DNA of 64,000 bases from Sergeia podlipaevii (taxonomy: Eukaryota > Euglenozoa > Kinetoplastea > Trypanosomatida > Trypanosomatidae). Positions 1 through 10,139 of this stretch are shown one piece after another. The stretch covers positions 1 to 64,000 of the forward strand of contig JASANZ010002206.1 in the NCBI GenBank assembly GCA_030849805.1, in the 5' to 3' direction. Within the stretch, counting starts at the first letter, position 1, and the number at the start of each line of letters is the position of its first letter. Both the position numbers and the translations under genes were made by a program. The notes below the pieces were generated by a model. It saw nothing but the letters and a program-made list of their open reading frames with translations. It did not search any database and was not told the origin of the DNA.

Positions 1-507
1 AGGCGTGTCACACTCCTCGTCAGCAGACCATTCACCACCGACAGGGTGAAAGTGGATGCCGCTGTAGAGGACTCCAAAAACAATAAAGGAAAGAAACAAG
101 AGGAGTAAGATCGTGCACACCCACGTGACCAGTGTGAGCAAGAGCGGATCGTATCGGATAAGAAACCGGCGCCACCACGCTTGACTTTCCTGGTCTTCGC
201 CAAAACCATATGCCTTGGTGCCTCTTTCATCCGATACCACAATATCAATCCGAGAGTCGTCCACAACAGCGCGTTCGCAAGGCACAATGTTGAGTTCAGA
301 TCCCTTCCGTGGAGAGAGAACGGCAGGCAAACTCACGGAGGTGTTTGGATTCTTCTCAGCTTCCCCGTCTCCATGTGGTGATGGTGGAGGTGAATACTCA
401 ACTAAATAGTTTGAAGAGACCTCTCGTGAGTGGAGCTTGTGAGAGTCATCATCCTGTGCTGATTCGTAAGTGGGCATAGTAGTCAGCTGTGAAGACGCCG
501 CTGGCAT
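1..507 (-). CDS. Single-span membrane protein, 3' end cut by window edge
   Basis: The frame is open from an ATG at 507 to the left edge (169 codons), with an in-frame TAA just upstream. A second in-frame ATG at 477 could be the real start. The first 110 or so residues are polar and acidic, with a proline-rich stretch near residues 39-44. A basic, aromatic junction (AWWRRFLIRYD, about 110-120) is followed by one hydrophobic span at about 121-148. The visible residues after it (HFHPVGGEWSADEECD) look extracytoplasmic. By the positive-inside rule the N-terminus should be cytosolic (inference). No family is recognised, and the remaining part, which would carry any catalytic domain, lies outside the window. 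It is the last gene of the cluster in the direction of transcription. Confidence 0.7.
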   Translation of the reverse strand, partial: MPAASSQLTTMPTYESAQDDDSHKLHSREVSSNYLVEYSPPPSPHGDGEAEKNPNTSVSLPAVLSPRKGSELNIVPCERAVVDDSRIDIVVSDERGTKAYGFGEDQESQAWWRRFLIRYDPLLLTLVTWVCTILLLLFLSFIVFGVLYSGIHFHPVGGEWSADEECDTP

Positions 508-1614
508 CAAAAGCAAGGGACTTTATTTTTTTAAAAAATATATCTAACCTTTTTTCTTGTTTAAACAATTTTTTTATCTGGATATTTAAAGTATCCGTTT
601 TCTTTTTCCTTTTCTTAAACCGTACTCAAATCGTGACAGTCGATAACTGATTCTTTTTTTTTAAAGATCAATGATGTACACACATACGCCCAACGTGCTT
701 AATATATATGTAAGTGGAAGATAGGGTGTAGGCGCTCCTTCTTTTTACTTTTCTTCAGCAGTAGATTAATCTTTTTTTGTTGTTGAAGTTCCGCTCCACT
801 ACACGTCCTTTTCCTGTGCAACAAGATCCACAGCAGTTGTGTTGTATTTTCCTTTTTGTTCAAGCAGAGTTGGCAACAAAGAAAGTGAGAAAATGAGAAA
901 GAAAAAAATTAGAAAAGGAAGAAAAGATTCATTCCTTTTTTCGAAAGAACGTGAGTTTCAATCCCACTTCAAAGTGTAATATCGAATCACCGCGCATTCA
1001 AAGTAGTATAACAGCAACAACAACAAAAAAGGTAAAATGGCAAAATTAACAATAATAATAATAGAAACAGTAAATCATTTAGGGGACCAATGCGCCATAC
1101 TTCGCCTTCTCACTCGTTGCTTTGTTCTGTACCAAAAAAAAAAAGCTCGCGAGAAAAAATATCCCCAACTCCTCAAACAACCAATCACACACACAAAAAA
1201 AAAAACGAAAAGGTATCGCCGTCATCACCAGCTCGTCAATTTTTTTTTTCTTTATCTTCATTTTCTCCTTCTTTCAGCGTTTAATACTATCATCCGCATA
1301 ACGCCAGCTACAACATACACCTCACTGTATGTTAGTGCTTCAATATCATTCAAAGCTCTTTGATTAAATTACAGGAGCAGGAAAGCAACAGCAGCAACAA
1401 CAACAAAGCGACAGCCAATCGACGTGTTTGCAATATGCAACCCAGCAGGGGTAGGGGAAGGGGGTAGACGTGAGTTTGTTTTGCTTCCCACTCGTAAAAT
1501 ACTCTCAATGAGTACTGATCGCTATAATCAGTTTCCGTCTCCCCAGCATCATCCTATTTTTATTTTTTTGCGGTTTCTCCTTCTGCATCGTACAAAAAAA
1601 GAAAAAAAAACTTT
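508..1614. other. Intergenic region, no gene seen
   Basis: This stretch is AT-rich and low in complexity, with T and A homopolymers and a short AAT run near 1049-1062. The purine-rich plus-strand tract at about 888-930 reads as a pyrimidine tract in the minus-strand transcript and could serve trans-splicing of the gene at 1-507. Short open frames on both strands are compositional (poly-K, poly-S, poly-F) and show no domain. It should hold the 3' UTR of the upstream PWWP-TFIIS gene and the 5' UTR of the membrane protein. Confidence 0.6.
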
Positions 1615-3333
1615 TTATTGATCGGCAATGTTCCAAGTAGAGTCACACTTGCGGCAGCGCAGAATATCAGGAAAGTTGTCGTGAGCAGATACAGTGTAGC
1701 CACTACGGAAGGCTTCCTGAGCGCCACAGTTGGGGCATGTGTACGCTGTAGTGATGTTACCCATGGAACTGCGGCCAATTGGAGAGGAAAAACCGGCGTC
1801 ACTAGGCCCAGTAGGCGAGAAAGGGGTCGTCGGGGAGCCAACACTGCCGCCCATGCTACTGTCCATCGTCATGAAAAGTCGCAAACCACCGCCGCGCGTG
1901 CTTGCCAGCAAGGCTGGGAGGTCGTTGGCACCATCCACTACCGCCTTGGCGGATATTTTACCATCCAATATAGCGCGTCGCACACCGCTGTTGGTGGTAT
2001 CAATGAGAGCAGAAAGAACCGTTGCGCGAGTATCGCGATCGCGGTCCTTGAGCGCCTCCTCGATGTTTCGGCTAATCTCAATAACATCGACGTTTGCAGG
2101 GGCGTCGTAGATTTCCTCATCTGTGAAGGCCTCCAGGATGTGCAAGCCAACAGGACCAAGGGCGGCGTTGGCCTCGTTGTCCGCCGCATCGTCAGCGTCC
2201 TCGTCAGAGCGCGCACCGGCAGTGGACTCGACGGAGCACCGATCTAATTCGTTGTTCTCCACAATATCCTGCTGGGCTGCCTTTGGGAGCGTGTGGAACC
2301 AGTACGTCAACGTCGCCTTGGTCAACTCACGCACAGGGTACGTGAAGGACTCGCGCAGCAGCTGCCCGACAATGACACCAATGCTAGTAGACTGCAGCTG
2401 AGCAAGCGTGACATCGTAGGCGGTAAGAACACGAAGCACTGCCAGCAGCTCCTGTTCCTTCTCTTCATACGAGGAGTCACGCATGCATTCGGACTGGATG
2501 GTTTTGAGCTGCGCACCGCAGGTGAGTAGCTCCTCCTTTGTGGCCGCCCTTCGTGACTGCTGGCATTTCCTATAAAAATAGTCGGCATCAATGCGTGGCA
2601 CATAGCCGCCACCGACACTGCGTGCTGAGCTATGCTCCCCGTGGTTTCGGTCGTACTCATCCAGGTTGCTCTGGCGCTGAGCTCGAGCGCGCTTACTTTG
2701 CGAGCGATCCTTCGCAAAAACGATACCGTCATCATTACCATCATTGCCATCGCTATCATCGTGAAAGTCGTCGGCGAGACCGCTGCCGTCTGAGTCGTCC
2801 GAGTCGGAGCGCTCGCTGCGACTACGCTTCTTGCTCTTCTTCTTGTCCTGCTTAGACTTCTTGTCTTTCTTCTTTTTCTTGTCCTTCTTCTCACTCCTGT
2901 GGCGCTTTTCCCTTTTGAATGTGTCAGTGGTGATGTCTTGTTCGTCTTGAGTAGCGTCGAACGCCGCCATGGGAGCCTTGAGGTCATCAAAAACCACCTC
3001 ACCCGTCTGCTGTTGCTGCTGCTCGTAATTTGCGTTATGCGTCTGGAGCGCCTCGACCACTGCAGCGGCGCAGTCAGGGTTAGCCATGCCAGCTTCTATC
3101 ATTTCCGCATCTGCTTCCTTGCCACCAAAAAGACAAATCTCAGCAGCGTTTGCAGAGTTGACGCATGCTGCGGTGGGTGCCGTGGTGGGGTAGCACATCA
3201 CACACACATCACACTCTGCAGGCATCTCGACCCCAGACGCTGCGGGGTCAATGATCACGCCGGGCCACCATGGGTAGTCCTGCTGCTTTACCCAGACTGG
3301 GGTGCTGATCGGAAAGGCGGCAGCAGCACTCAT
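1615..3333 (-). CDS. PWWP-domain TFIIS-like transcription factor, divergent zinc ribbon
   Basis: The 572-residue protein opens with a PWWP module (WVKQQDYPWWPG, about residues 14-25), a fold that reads methylated histones. A lysine-rich, likely nuclear-localising stretch follows at about 141-172, then a serine/aspartate-rich linker. A helical region from about 248 to 480 matches the TFIIS N-terminal and central domains in layout. The C-terminus is a zinc ribbon with C533, C536, C560 and C563. Canonical TFIIS carries an Asp-Glu pair on the ribbon hairpin that stimulates RNA cleavage by RNA polymerase II. Here the hairpin reads SAHDNFPD and lacks that pair. The adjacent gene at 4051-5457 is a paralogue that keeps it. 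T. brucei has PWWP-containing TFIIS2 proteins, and the order here agrees with chromosome 2 as I remember it. Cleavage activity is doubtful, but a role as a chromatin-linked elongation factor is likely. Confidence 0.85.
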   Translation of the reverse strand: MSAAAAFPISTPVWVKQQDYPWWPGVIIDPAASGVEMPAECDVCVMCYPTTAPTAACVNSANAAEICLFGGKEADAEMIEAGMANPDCAAAVVEALQTHNANYEQQQQQTGEVVFDDLKAPMAAFDATQDEQDITTDTFKREKRHRSEKKDKKKKKDKKSKQDKKKSKKRSRSERSDSDDSDGSGLADDFHDDSDGNDGNDDGIVFAKDRSQSKRARAQRQSNLDEYDRNHGEHSSARSVGGGYVPRIDADYFYRKCQQSRRAATKEELLTCGAQLKTIQSECMRDSSYEEKEQELLAVLRVLTAYDVTLAQLQSTSIGVIVGQLLRESFTYPVRELTKATLTYWFHTLPKAAQQDIVENNELDRCSVESTAGARSDEDADDAADNEANAALGPVGLHILEAFTDEEIYDAPANVDVIEISRNIEEALKDRDRDTRATVLSALIDTTNSGVRRAILDGKISAKAVVDGANDLPALLASTRGGGLRLFMTMDSSMGGSVGSPTTPFSPTGPSDAGFSSPIGRSSMGNITTAYTCPNCGAQEAFRSGYTVSAHDNFPDILRCRKCDSTWNIADQ

Positions 3334-4050
3334 ATAGAGGTGCTATATAGCCTAAATACACAAAAAAATAAGACAGTATAGATATGTATCTTTAAAGCTA
3401 TCTTCACTTCTTCTTAATACCAATCAGTATCGCAAAAAAGCAAAACAAAACAAAACAATTTCCCCTTTAAAAAAAATGGGTCAACCCCCCTCTAATTTTG
3501 CCAAGACAAAAGAGGGACAAAAAACAATCAAAAAAAATGAGAGTGGATGCTGATGACAAAAATACATAGGAAAAGGAAAAGAAAAGAAGCAAAGTAGACA
3601 CCACAGACAAGCAAACAAAGAAAAAAAGTGGTAGCAAATAGAGACCAGATTCTTCTTTTTCTTCTTTTCCATCATGTACACACACATAAACACAGATGTA
3701 TGCATAAAGAGAAAGCGAAGAAAGAGAAAGCAAAAAAAAAAATTGGATTGAAGGCGCATAGATGGGCATATATAGTAAAAGAATAAGACGACGTGGGTAG
3801 CACTATCTTTCCATCAGTCTCTATTTAAACTTTTGCATTTAAATGCTTTTCCAACCACCGCCTCCCCCCCTTAATATTGCATGCATCCTCTCCCTCTCTC
3901 TCTCACTTGCACACAGAGCAAAGGAAGTAAAGAGGTCAACTCGCCACCACATTCGTAACTTCCACCTTACATTGCTCCTCCTCTTGCTGCATATATATGC
4001 ATATATGTATGTTTCCCCTCTCTCTCTCTTTCTCTCATATTTCTTCATTA
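3334..4050. other. Intergenic region, no gene seen
   Basis: The region has A homopolymers, a CT run at about 3889-3904, and a CT-rich stretch at 4015-4036 that is purine-rich in the transcript. Overlapping open frames here are all low-complexity. It should contain the 3' UTR of the gene starting at 5457 and the 5' UTR of the gene starting at 3333. Confidence 0.6.
3352..3373 (-). promoter_or_regulatory. Candidate trans-splice acceptor for the PWWP-TFIIS gene
   Basis: Read on the minus strand, a T-rich tract (TTTTTTTGTGTATTT) is followed directly by AG at 3353-3352, leaving a 5' UTR of about 18 nt before the ATG at 3333. This arrangement of pyrimidine tract, AG and short leader is typical of spliced-leader addition. 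It is inferred from sequence only. Confidence 0.35.
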
Positions 4051-5457
4051 TTACTCCTCAGTCCACGAGGTCTTGCATTCAAGGCATGTAATAAACTTCG
4101 TGGTAGGCTCATCCGCACCGCGCGTCTGCTGCTCATAGAAGCTGCAGCGCTTCTTACCACACACCTTGCACGTGAAGAGAGTTTCTGTAATGTTAACATT
4201 CGCCAGCTTGGCGTTCTCTTCGGCTTCAATCTTTTCACGCAAGCGACGCTGCTCATCGAGTTTCTCGCGTTGCGTCATAAAGACCTCTACCGGTTGCTCC
4301 AAGTACTCCTTCGCAGTCCACTTGCCAGAAAGAAGATTTTCACGAACGAACTCAAGATCGCGATTGTTGAGGCGAGTGAGCAGCAGCTGACGGTCATCCA
4401 CAAGCTGCACCGCCTTCACCAGCTCACGTGCGACCTTGTCAATCGTCTCAGCGGGAAAGGCGGTGCTGCTAAGCGGGTTGTCGAGAATGCGACGCAGATT
4501 GGTCTGAAAGGACTTGGCTGGCTGTGACGGCTGCGACTGAGACGGGCTACCAGCCAGAGCGGCCGCGAACGACGGTGACCCTGCATGGACTGCGCTGTCG
4601 GGGGCTGCAGCGCCACCATGCGGGAAAGTAAACATGGGAGAGCCAAAGGTTGGAGAGCCGTATGCGGGACTAGTAGGAGATTGATGATCGCGCAGGTCTT
4701 GCTTATCACGGCGGTTCTTCTGTGTCTCCACGATGGCGCGCAGTGTTTCCTCTGGAAGTTGGCGAGCCCAGAAGGAGATCATTGCACGGCATAGCGGCCA
4801 CAGAGGCTTGCAGCTGCGGCTGCCAAGAATGCCGCCTACTGCCACGCCAATCTTGGTCTCAGCAAGATCAGACGGGGGCACATCGACGTTGTCAAGGTCA
4901 CACATGAGAATGCGCACAGAGGCAAGATCGTCCTCCGCGACGGCGGCGTTGATCTTCGCGGCAAGATCGCGGAGCTGCTCGCTGCGCAGGTATACGCACG
5001 ATGCGGCAGCCGCTGCGCTTTGCTCGGCCACCTCGTCACGGGCACGCTTCACGGGGGCAAACTTGGCTGCTGCTGCGCTCGCTGTGCTGCGGCTCACGGC
5101 GGGACCCGTTACGGTGCTTGTGCTGATGGCGAGAGCTTGGGCCGTCTTGAGCGGCTTCGCCTCAGTGTCTGCGGCCGCGTTCTGAATGGCAACCATGAGG
5201 TCCTCATCAGTGGTCACAGCCTTCTCTGAGGAAGTTTCAAAAAAGCAGATGCGCGCGTGGTCGTAGTGGGAGTGAAGCTCAAAAACGCACTCCGGGGAAG
5301 TACTGCCAGCGTAGCAGATCACAGCCACATCGGTGTTTTCCTTGCGTCGACTACCAGTAACCTCAAGCAGCATCTCTTCAGAGATCACACGGGCAGGCCA
5401 CCACGGGTAGCCTTCCATCTCCACCCACACACGGTCCCCGGGCTCATACTTGGACAT
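4051..5457 (-). CDS. PWWP-domain TFIIS transcription elongation factor, intact acidic hairpin
   Basis: I start this gene at the ATG at 5457, giving 468 residues that open MSKYEPGDRVWVEMEGYPWW. The frame is open upstream to 5850, but that part is an untranslated-looking mix of hydrophobic and poly-lysine codons. The PWWP motif sits at residues 18-21. An Ala/Ser linker leads to a helical TFIIS core at about 150-240, a Pro/Ser/Phe-rich spacer, and a second helical block at about 300-400 matching the polymerase-binding central domain. The zinc ribbon has C430, C433, C458 and C461. Its hairpin keeps the canonical TRGADEP sequence with D449 and E450, the pair that inserts into the RNA polymerase II funnel and promotes transcript cleavage. 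It is therefore the catalytically competent member of the local pair and probably corresponds to a T. brucei TFIIS2 protein. Confidence 0.88.
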   Translation of the reverse strand: MSKYEPGDRVWVEMEGYPWWPARVISEEMLLEVTGSRRKENTDVAVICYAGSTSPECVFELHSHYDHARICFFETSSEKAVTTDEDLMVAIQNAAADTEAKPLKTAQALAISTSTVTGPAVSRSTASAAAAKFAPVKRARDEVAEQSAAAAASCVYLRSEQLRDLAAKINAAVAEDDLASVRILMCDLDNVDVPPSDLAETKIGVAVGGILGSRSCKPLWPLCRAMISFWARQLPEETLRAIVETQKNRRDKQDLRDHQSPTSPAYGSPTFGSPMFTFPHGGAAAPDSAVHAGSPSFAAALAGSPSQSQPSQPAKSFQTNLRRILDNPLSSTAFPAETIDKVARELVKAVQLVDDRQLLLTRLNNRDLEFVRENLLSGKWTAKEYLEQPVEVFMTQREKLDEQRRLREKIEAEENAKLANVNITETLFTCKVCGKKRCSFYEQQTRGADEPTTKFITCLECKTSWTEE

Positions 5458-6976
5458 GTTTGCGGTTTTCTTTTTTATTTTCTTATTGATGTATTTCTTT
5501 TTTTTTTTTAAAGTGTGTCTTGTATATCTTGTTTTTCCGTCGCTTTTGCTTTCTACCCTGGATATGAGTTCAAGAGCAAAAAAAAAATGCAAGCAGTAAC
5601 AAGTGGTAGAGATGATAATAATAATAAAAAAGTGATGATAAAAGATTACCCCCTCTACACAAACACGCTCGTACGCACAACAATTACAACCAACCACCAA
5701 TGCTTTCCAAGAACCTGTGGAGAAACGCTCTGTGTGTACGTTTCTCTCTGCCCTAGTGTTCCTACTACTTTCTATGTTATGACCTTGGCGCTCCTGTGTG
5801 ATCCAATAATAAGAATAATGATAAAAGAAAAATAAGACAAAGTTGAGCAAAAAAAAAAATATATAAAAAAAGGAACATTTTTGAGCAATTGCAATCTAAA
5901 GGTATCTATCTTCTACCATAAGTAACACATTACTGGTGGATACCGTGACTACCAAGACCCCCCCCCTCTCTCTCTCTCTCCCTCTTAAGATGAGGGAAGG
6001 GGGAGAAAGATAAACAAACCGTCATTACACGAGCATCACCCATTGCTCTTTGAACAACAACAAAAAGCGAGTGCACTTACGTCACACTTTTTTGTATTGT
6101 TTTTTTTTTCTGTTGCTGTTACGATCATTTTTAAAGTAAACTCCTACTAGCATCCCCTTCAACTAAATTTTTTTTTTTAATTGTGTTTTTCCCCCTTTCC
6201 TCTTAGAGAATATACCATGCTTTCCGTACATGTTACTCCTTCTCTTCTTCTCTTCACACAGCTCATTTTGCTCTTCCATCAAGCGCACATAGCGAAAAGA
6301 GATTTCCCTCTGTACTAACCTTACTTCCCTAAAATATATATGTAAGGCTTTCACTTCAGTCTGATCTCTCTTATAAAACACCACAGATGCATGCATTTTC
6401 TTTTCTTTTGGCATTTAAATGCCTGAAAAAGACAACAAAAAATATATACCAGCAACAACATAGTGTTGTGTCCCACACTTCACTAACACCAAAACTGATG
6501 TTTTAAACTTCTCTTCTTCTGTATCCGCTGCCAAAAAGGGTTACATTTATGCAGAAGTGATGGAAAGAAAAAGCGAAAAGGAGAGCTATGACGGTGAAGC
6601 CGTCACAATAGTCGAGTCGTAAAGCACCACTATATATATATATACTCAAAAGTATCGTGGGTCTCAAATAACGACAGAGAAAGATTGCACTTAACAATGC
6701 AACAACAACAGAAAGGTAACAAACAATGGTTCCTCCAGAAAGTAGGGAGAACGCATGTCACAGTGAGTAAAACTTCGCGAACACTAAGCTCCCTGCTACC
6801 TGACCCATCTGTTTCATTTCTATTATTATTATTTCTTGTTCATTATTCCTCCTCCACCTCCCTCCCTCTCCAACTTTATCTGCTTACGTCAAACACAAGT
6901 GCCTTTTCAAGAAATCTTTTGGCTTCAGAAATCCCCCCTTGCTATACTTCTCTTCATAATCGAATTCTCCTTTTTC
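5458..6976. other. Intergenic region, no gene seen
   Basis: About 1.5 kb separate the TFIIS gene from the small mitochondrial gene. It contains a C run followed by a CT repeat at about 5960-5982, a TA repeat at 6631-6644, and many A/T homopolymers. The longest open frames (for example 6163-6414 minus and 6685-7068 plus) have no recognisable domain and are dominated by K, F, L and S. Confidence 0.6.
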
Positions 6977-7402
6977 TTAGTAGTTGGGGTTCACCTTGTG
7001 CTCCAGGGCGATGGCAAGGGGGCTTTCGGGAGCAATCGGTGGATAGATGCTGCGACGGCCCACGATAACAGCCATGATGAAGATAAAGAGAGCCTCAGTG
7101 GCCCAGCGAGCGTCATGCAGGAACTTGCCCATGTCGTAGTTCTTACAGTGCTGGCCGGAGAGGAGGTAGCGGCCCTCCTCAATGGTGCGCACCACACGGT
7201 AGCTCATGAGTTGGGACTGCTCACAGAGAAAGCGCTTTGTGCTAATACTGGCGGCATCGGCACCAGTGGCCTCGGCCTCCTTGACGAGAGCAGCGACCTC
7301 GGGGTTGGAGCGAGTGGCGAGCTTGACGGCAGAGCGGGTCTCAATCTTGGTCGCAGTGCGAGAGATGGGCTGCACGACCCAGCGCTGAAGAAGTCCGGAC
7401 AT
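6977..7402 (-). CDS. Small mitochondrial membrane protein, possible ATP synthase subunit g
   Basis: The 141-residue protein starts MSGLLQRWVVQPISRTATK, a basic N-terminus without acidic residues that fits mitochondrial import. A soluble helical part follows to about residue 100, then one hydrophobic span at about 101-116 (ATEALFIFIMAVIVG) and a short proline-rich tail. From memory, the T. brucei gene in the matching place on chromosome 2 (Tb927.2.3610) encodes an F1Fo ATP synthase subunit, named subunit g in the dimer structure. Size and single late span fit that role at the dimer interface. The sequence alone does not prove the family, so the subunit name is an inference from gene order and architecture. 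That a real gene is here is supported by clean codon use and a polypyrimidine tract just upstream. Confidence 0.75.
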   Translation of the reverse strand: MSGLLQRWVVQPISRTATKIETRSAVKLATRSNPEVAALVKEAEATGADAASISTKRFLCEQSQLMSYRVVRTIEEGRYLLSGQHCKNYDMGKFLHDARWATEALFIFIMAVIVGRRSIYPPIAPESPLAIALEHKVNPNY

Positions 7403-7405
7403 GTT

Positions 7406-7465
7406 CTATGAACGGTAAGAGGAAATAAAAATAAAAAAACGAAGAAAAAGAGAAAAAGGGTGTGA
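7406..7465 (-). promoter_or_regulatory. Candidate trans-splice acceptor with very short leader
   Basis: The plus strand is almost purely purine at 7415-7465, so the transcript has a long pyrimidine tract ending TTTCCTCTTACCGTTCATAG. The AG at 7407-7406 would leave only three nucleotides before the ATG at 7402. That is unusually short, so a more upstream site may be used instead. Confidence 0.3.
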
Positions 7466-8278
7466 ATACGCGCGCGTGTGCGATATCAAACTCCTACTAA
7501 AAATTTGAGAGTATAAAAAACTCTAATAATTTGTGAGCAAGTCGTATTAAAGAAAAGTGTGTGTGTAAACAAAAAAAAAAAGAGAACATTTTCATTGCCA
7601 TTTAACCGTAACACACGGGTATATGCAGGGAAGAAACAAGGAGGTTGAGCATAGTTGATGAGCGTCACGCTTTCAATGTAAAAAAAAATATAATAGGTGA
7701 AAATTGCAATGGGTGATGTATTCTTTTGTATATATATATATATGTATATATTTTGATGAGGACAGCCTGCATAGTGATCAGTACTAATTTATATATATTT
7801 ATATTCGACTTTCTTTTCGTCGCACTGTTTCGCATAATAAAAGCGTTTGAAAAAAAAGGAAAGAGAAAACTATATTAAAAGAAAGAGAGAGCTCTCTAAA
7901 CATTTAGCGTGAGTCCTAAAGTGACGACGCCGCCGCCGCACACACATGCTCATCCACTACCGTTCTCTGCATTTTTTTTTTCACTTTCTCTTCTTGCCTT
8001 TTTTCCTTCACTTTTTACTTTTAAATGTCAACGGTGCTGGAAGAAGAATATTGCCTGTACAACCCCCCCGGCTACCTTCTTTTTTTTTTCTCTCTCCTTC
8101 TCTTCAAAATTTTCTTTTTGTCTTGATGACTCAAAAAAAAAAAAAATTTAAATTAATAGCAAGAAATTTTTAAAAAAAGAGTGCTAAATGCAGAACAAAA
8201 AAAAAACACCATTTTTCATTTTTTTTGCTGTTTGCTTTGGCTAGAAAAAACTCCGCTATATACTTGAACTTCCAAAAC

Positions 8279-8307
8279 ATAATAATAATAATAATAATAA
8301 TAATAAA
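8279..8307. repeat. AAT trinucleotide microsatellite
   Basis: About ten uninterrupted AAT units lie between genes. Similar shorter AAT runs occur at 9336-9358, 10600-10623 and 10686-10706, so this is a general trait of the intergenic DNA here. Confidence 0.9.
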
Positions 8308-8787
8308 ATAACAATCTAAAACGAGAAGCAAAAAAAAAAATTAAGAAGAAGATACAAACTAGCCGCTGTAGGTCCCCACAATGTGAAATATAATAGTAAA
8401 AAAGCATAATAGAAAAAGATGCTTTCACCCACGCGCAGCCAGTACTGTTACCTTTCCCCCTTTCTTTGTTCTTGTTCCTTTTTTTGACGGCGGCCATCAA
8501 GCGACGTCCGCACGATAAAATGCCATCCTCCCCTCGTTTGAGTAGGAGTCAGCTAGCGAAAAAGAAAAACGATTGCATGTGCTGTGAGGAGGAAGAAAAA
8601 TGTCAAGTCGACGAAAATGCATATGCGCATTCACATGTCTTTTTAAATTTTCTTTGTGTGCGCGGTGGTAGCACAAGAGGAATCAAAAGGGATATAAATA
8701 AATGAAGCCCCTATCGGGCGTATTGCCTTCAACTCAACCATTTTCTTCCCTCTCTCACCTTATCTCACTTTTTTTTTTCTATGGGAA

Positions 8788-8976
8788 CTATGCCACCTTT
8801 TCCGCCAGCTCTGGCTTATTGCCGTTGGCAAGGGCCTCGCGCTGGCCTCGGTCCTTCATCTCCTTGAGCTTAGGATCTATGCAGTTAATCTTGGACCAGT
8901 AAAGTGCAAACGCAATCAAGGTGAAGACTAGAGCCCAGTTGTTAAGGCAAGGCAGAAACTCGTGTTCGATAGCCAT
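8788..8976 (-). CDS. Micro-protein with one membrane span (paralogue A)
   Basis: From the ATG at 8976 this encodes 62 residues. A longer open frame exists upstream, but a candidate splice acceptor at 9000-8999 would exclude it. The protein starts MAIEHEFLPCLNNWALVF, has one hydrophobic span at about 13-29, then a charged tail (KLKEMKDRGQREALANG). It shares an EFLPxLNxW head, a span of the same length and a xxPKLKxMxxR motif with the 50-residue protein at 10140-10292, so the two are tandem paralogues. Family and compartment are unknown. The size and shape resemble accessory subunits of mitochondrial respiratory or ATP synthase complexes, and a probable ATP synthase subunit lies next door, but this is inference. 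Confidence 0.75.
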   Translation of the reverse strand: MAIEHEFLPCLNNWALVFTLIAFALYWSKINCIDPKLKEMKDRGQREALANGNKPELAEKVA

Positions 8977-10139
8977 CGCTGTGCGTGCGTAATCCGTCCT
9001 GTAATGTCGAAAAAAGGGAGTAAGCTGAAAGTGATATCTTTTCTCTCTCTCTCTATTTAGATGCCTGTATAAAGGGGTAAGTAGAAGCTTCAAATTGAAA
9101 CACACACAAACACAAAAAAAAAGGAAAATATGCAGTGAGACAAATGTAATGACCCTAGTGAATGAAAAAAAAACCTATCTGGTTTGCTATTTTCAATGAA
9201 GAAGAAGAAAAAGACAAAAATTCATTTTCATAACAACAACAACAACAACAAAAAAGGATTAATTAAAAGTAATAATGATAGTCATAACAATACAAGCATA
9301 GAAATCTGACTGCAGCTACTATAGCATCCTCTACTAATAATAATAATAATAATAATAAAATATATACCAAATAAACTTGATGATAATATTTCAAGTACTC
9401 ATTTAAACTTTTTTTTTCCATCAACAAGTGAACCTTTGTCTTCTCTTTTACTTTTGTATATGGCTTGGGATCATCACTATTTTCTCATGAATAACGAAAA
9501 AAAAAGGTGCTTGAGAGGCTCTTCACAGTCAAAAAACAAACTCCCCAAAAATCCTATGAATGAGAAAAGAAATGATAATGAGCAAAGTAACAAAACAACA
9601 ACAACAACATATTTTTGTGGTTGCGGCAGCTGCTGATATGATCCAGAGGTAACTGCGCGTCGTCTCACACGTTGTAACTTTCTTTTCTATCCCCCCATTT
9701 TTTCTTCTTCTCTTGCAAAAAGGAAAAAGAGATACCGTTCCTGTCGCTCCACGCTTTTTTAAAGTGCCCATTGCTGCTGCTGCTGTTGTTGTTCTTGTTG
9801 TTGTTACAAGTACTTCTTCAACTCATGTTTCATCATCCAAGTGTCTCAGAAGCAGCAAGAAGAGCCCAAAGAGAACAAAAAAAAGGAAAACAGAAAGAAC
9901 CGCTCTACAAAGATACAAAGTCATCCATCTGCTCAGATTGATCATGCCCCATGACCGACATCATCTGTGAACGTATAGAAGAGAGATGTGTGGGTGTTGT
10001 GAGCCAAACATAGAAAGAAAAAAAAGAGAGAATAGTAGGAAAAAAATATGAGATCAGCACCAATAGGAGAGATGCAACGGCGTCTTTATATAGTCATTTT
10101 TTTTTTTTTGATGATGACGATACCCTAACTTTTCATTTT
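8977..10139. other. Region between the two micro-protein genes
   Basis: It contains CAA repeats (about 9235-9251 and 9595-9608), an AAT repeat at 9336-9358, and a CTG/TTG tract at 9771-9806. Open frames such as 9529-9771 minus translate to cysteine and isoleucine runs from these repeats and are not believed. I looked for a third copy of the micro-protein here and found none. Confidence 0.55.
8999..9020 (-). promoter_or_regulatory. Candidate trans-splice acceptor for micro-protein A
   Basis: The minus strand reads ACTCCCTTTTTTCGACATTACAG, a pyrimidine tract ending in AG at 9000-8999. It leaves a 22-nt leader before the ATG at 8976. This supports 8976 as the start, because the frame upstream of the AG would be removed. 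Confidence 0.4.

Larger units (their letters stand above)
7403..8787. other. Intergenic region, no gene seen
   Basis: This stretch holds a TA repeat at about 7729-7743, an AAT repeat at 8279-8307 and many homopolymers. A somewhat more complex piece at 8480-8720 has an 80-codon plus-strand frame that resembles nothing. No minus-strand frame of convincing composition was found. Confidence 0.55.

Noticed and set aside
940..980. T-arm-like sequence GTGAGTTTCAATCCCAC suggesting a tRNA
   Set aside because: The stem has a mismatch, and no A box, anticodon arm or acceptor stem can be found around it.
1618..2247. 209-codon plus-strand frame
   Set aside because: It is antisense to the TFIIS-like gene, whose zinc ribbon and PWWP domain fix the coding strand.
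5458..5850. 131-codon N-terminal extension of the PWWP-TFIIS gene
   Set aside because: Composition is hydrophobic and poly-lysine, and the PWWP domain starts directly after the ATG at 5457.
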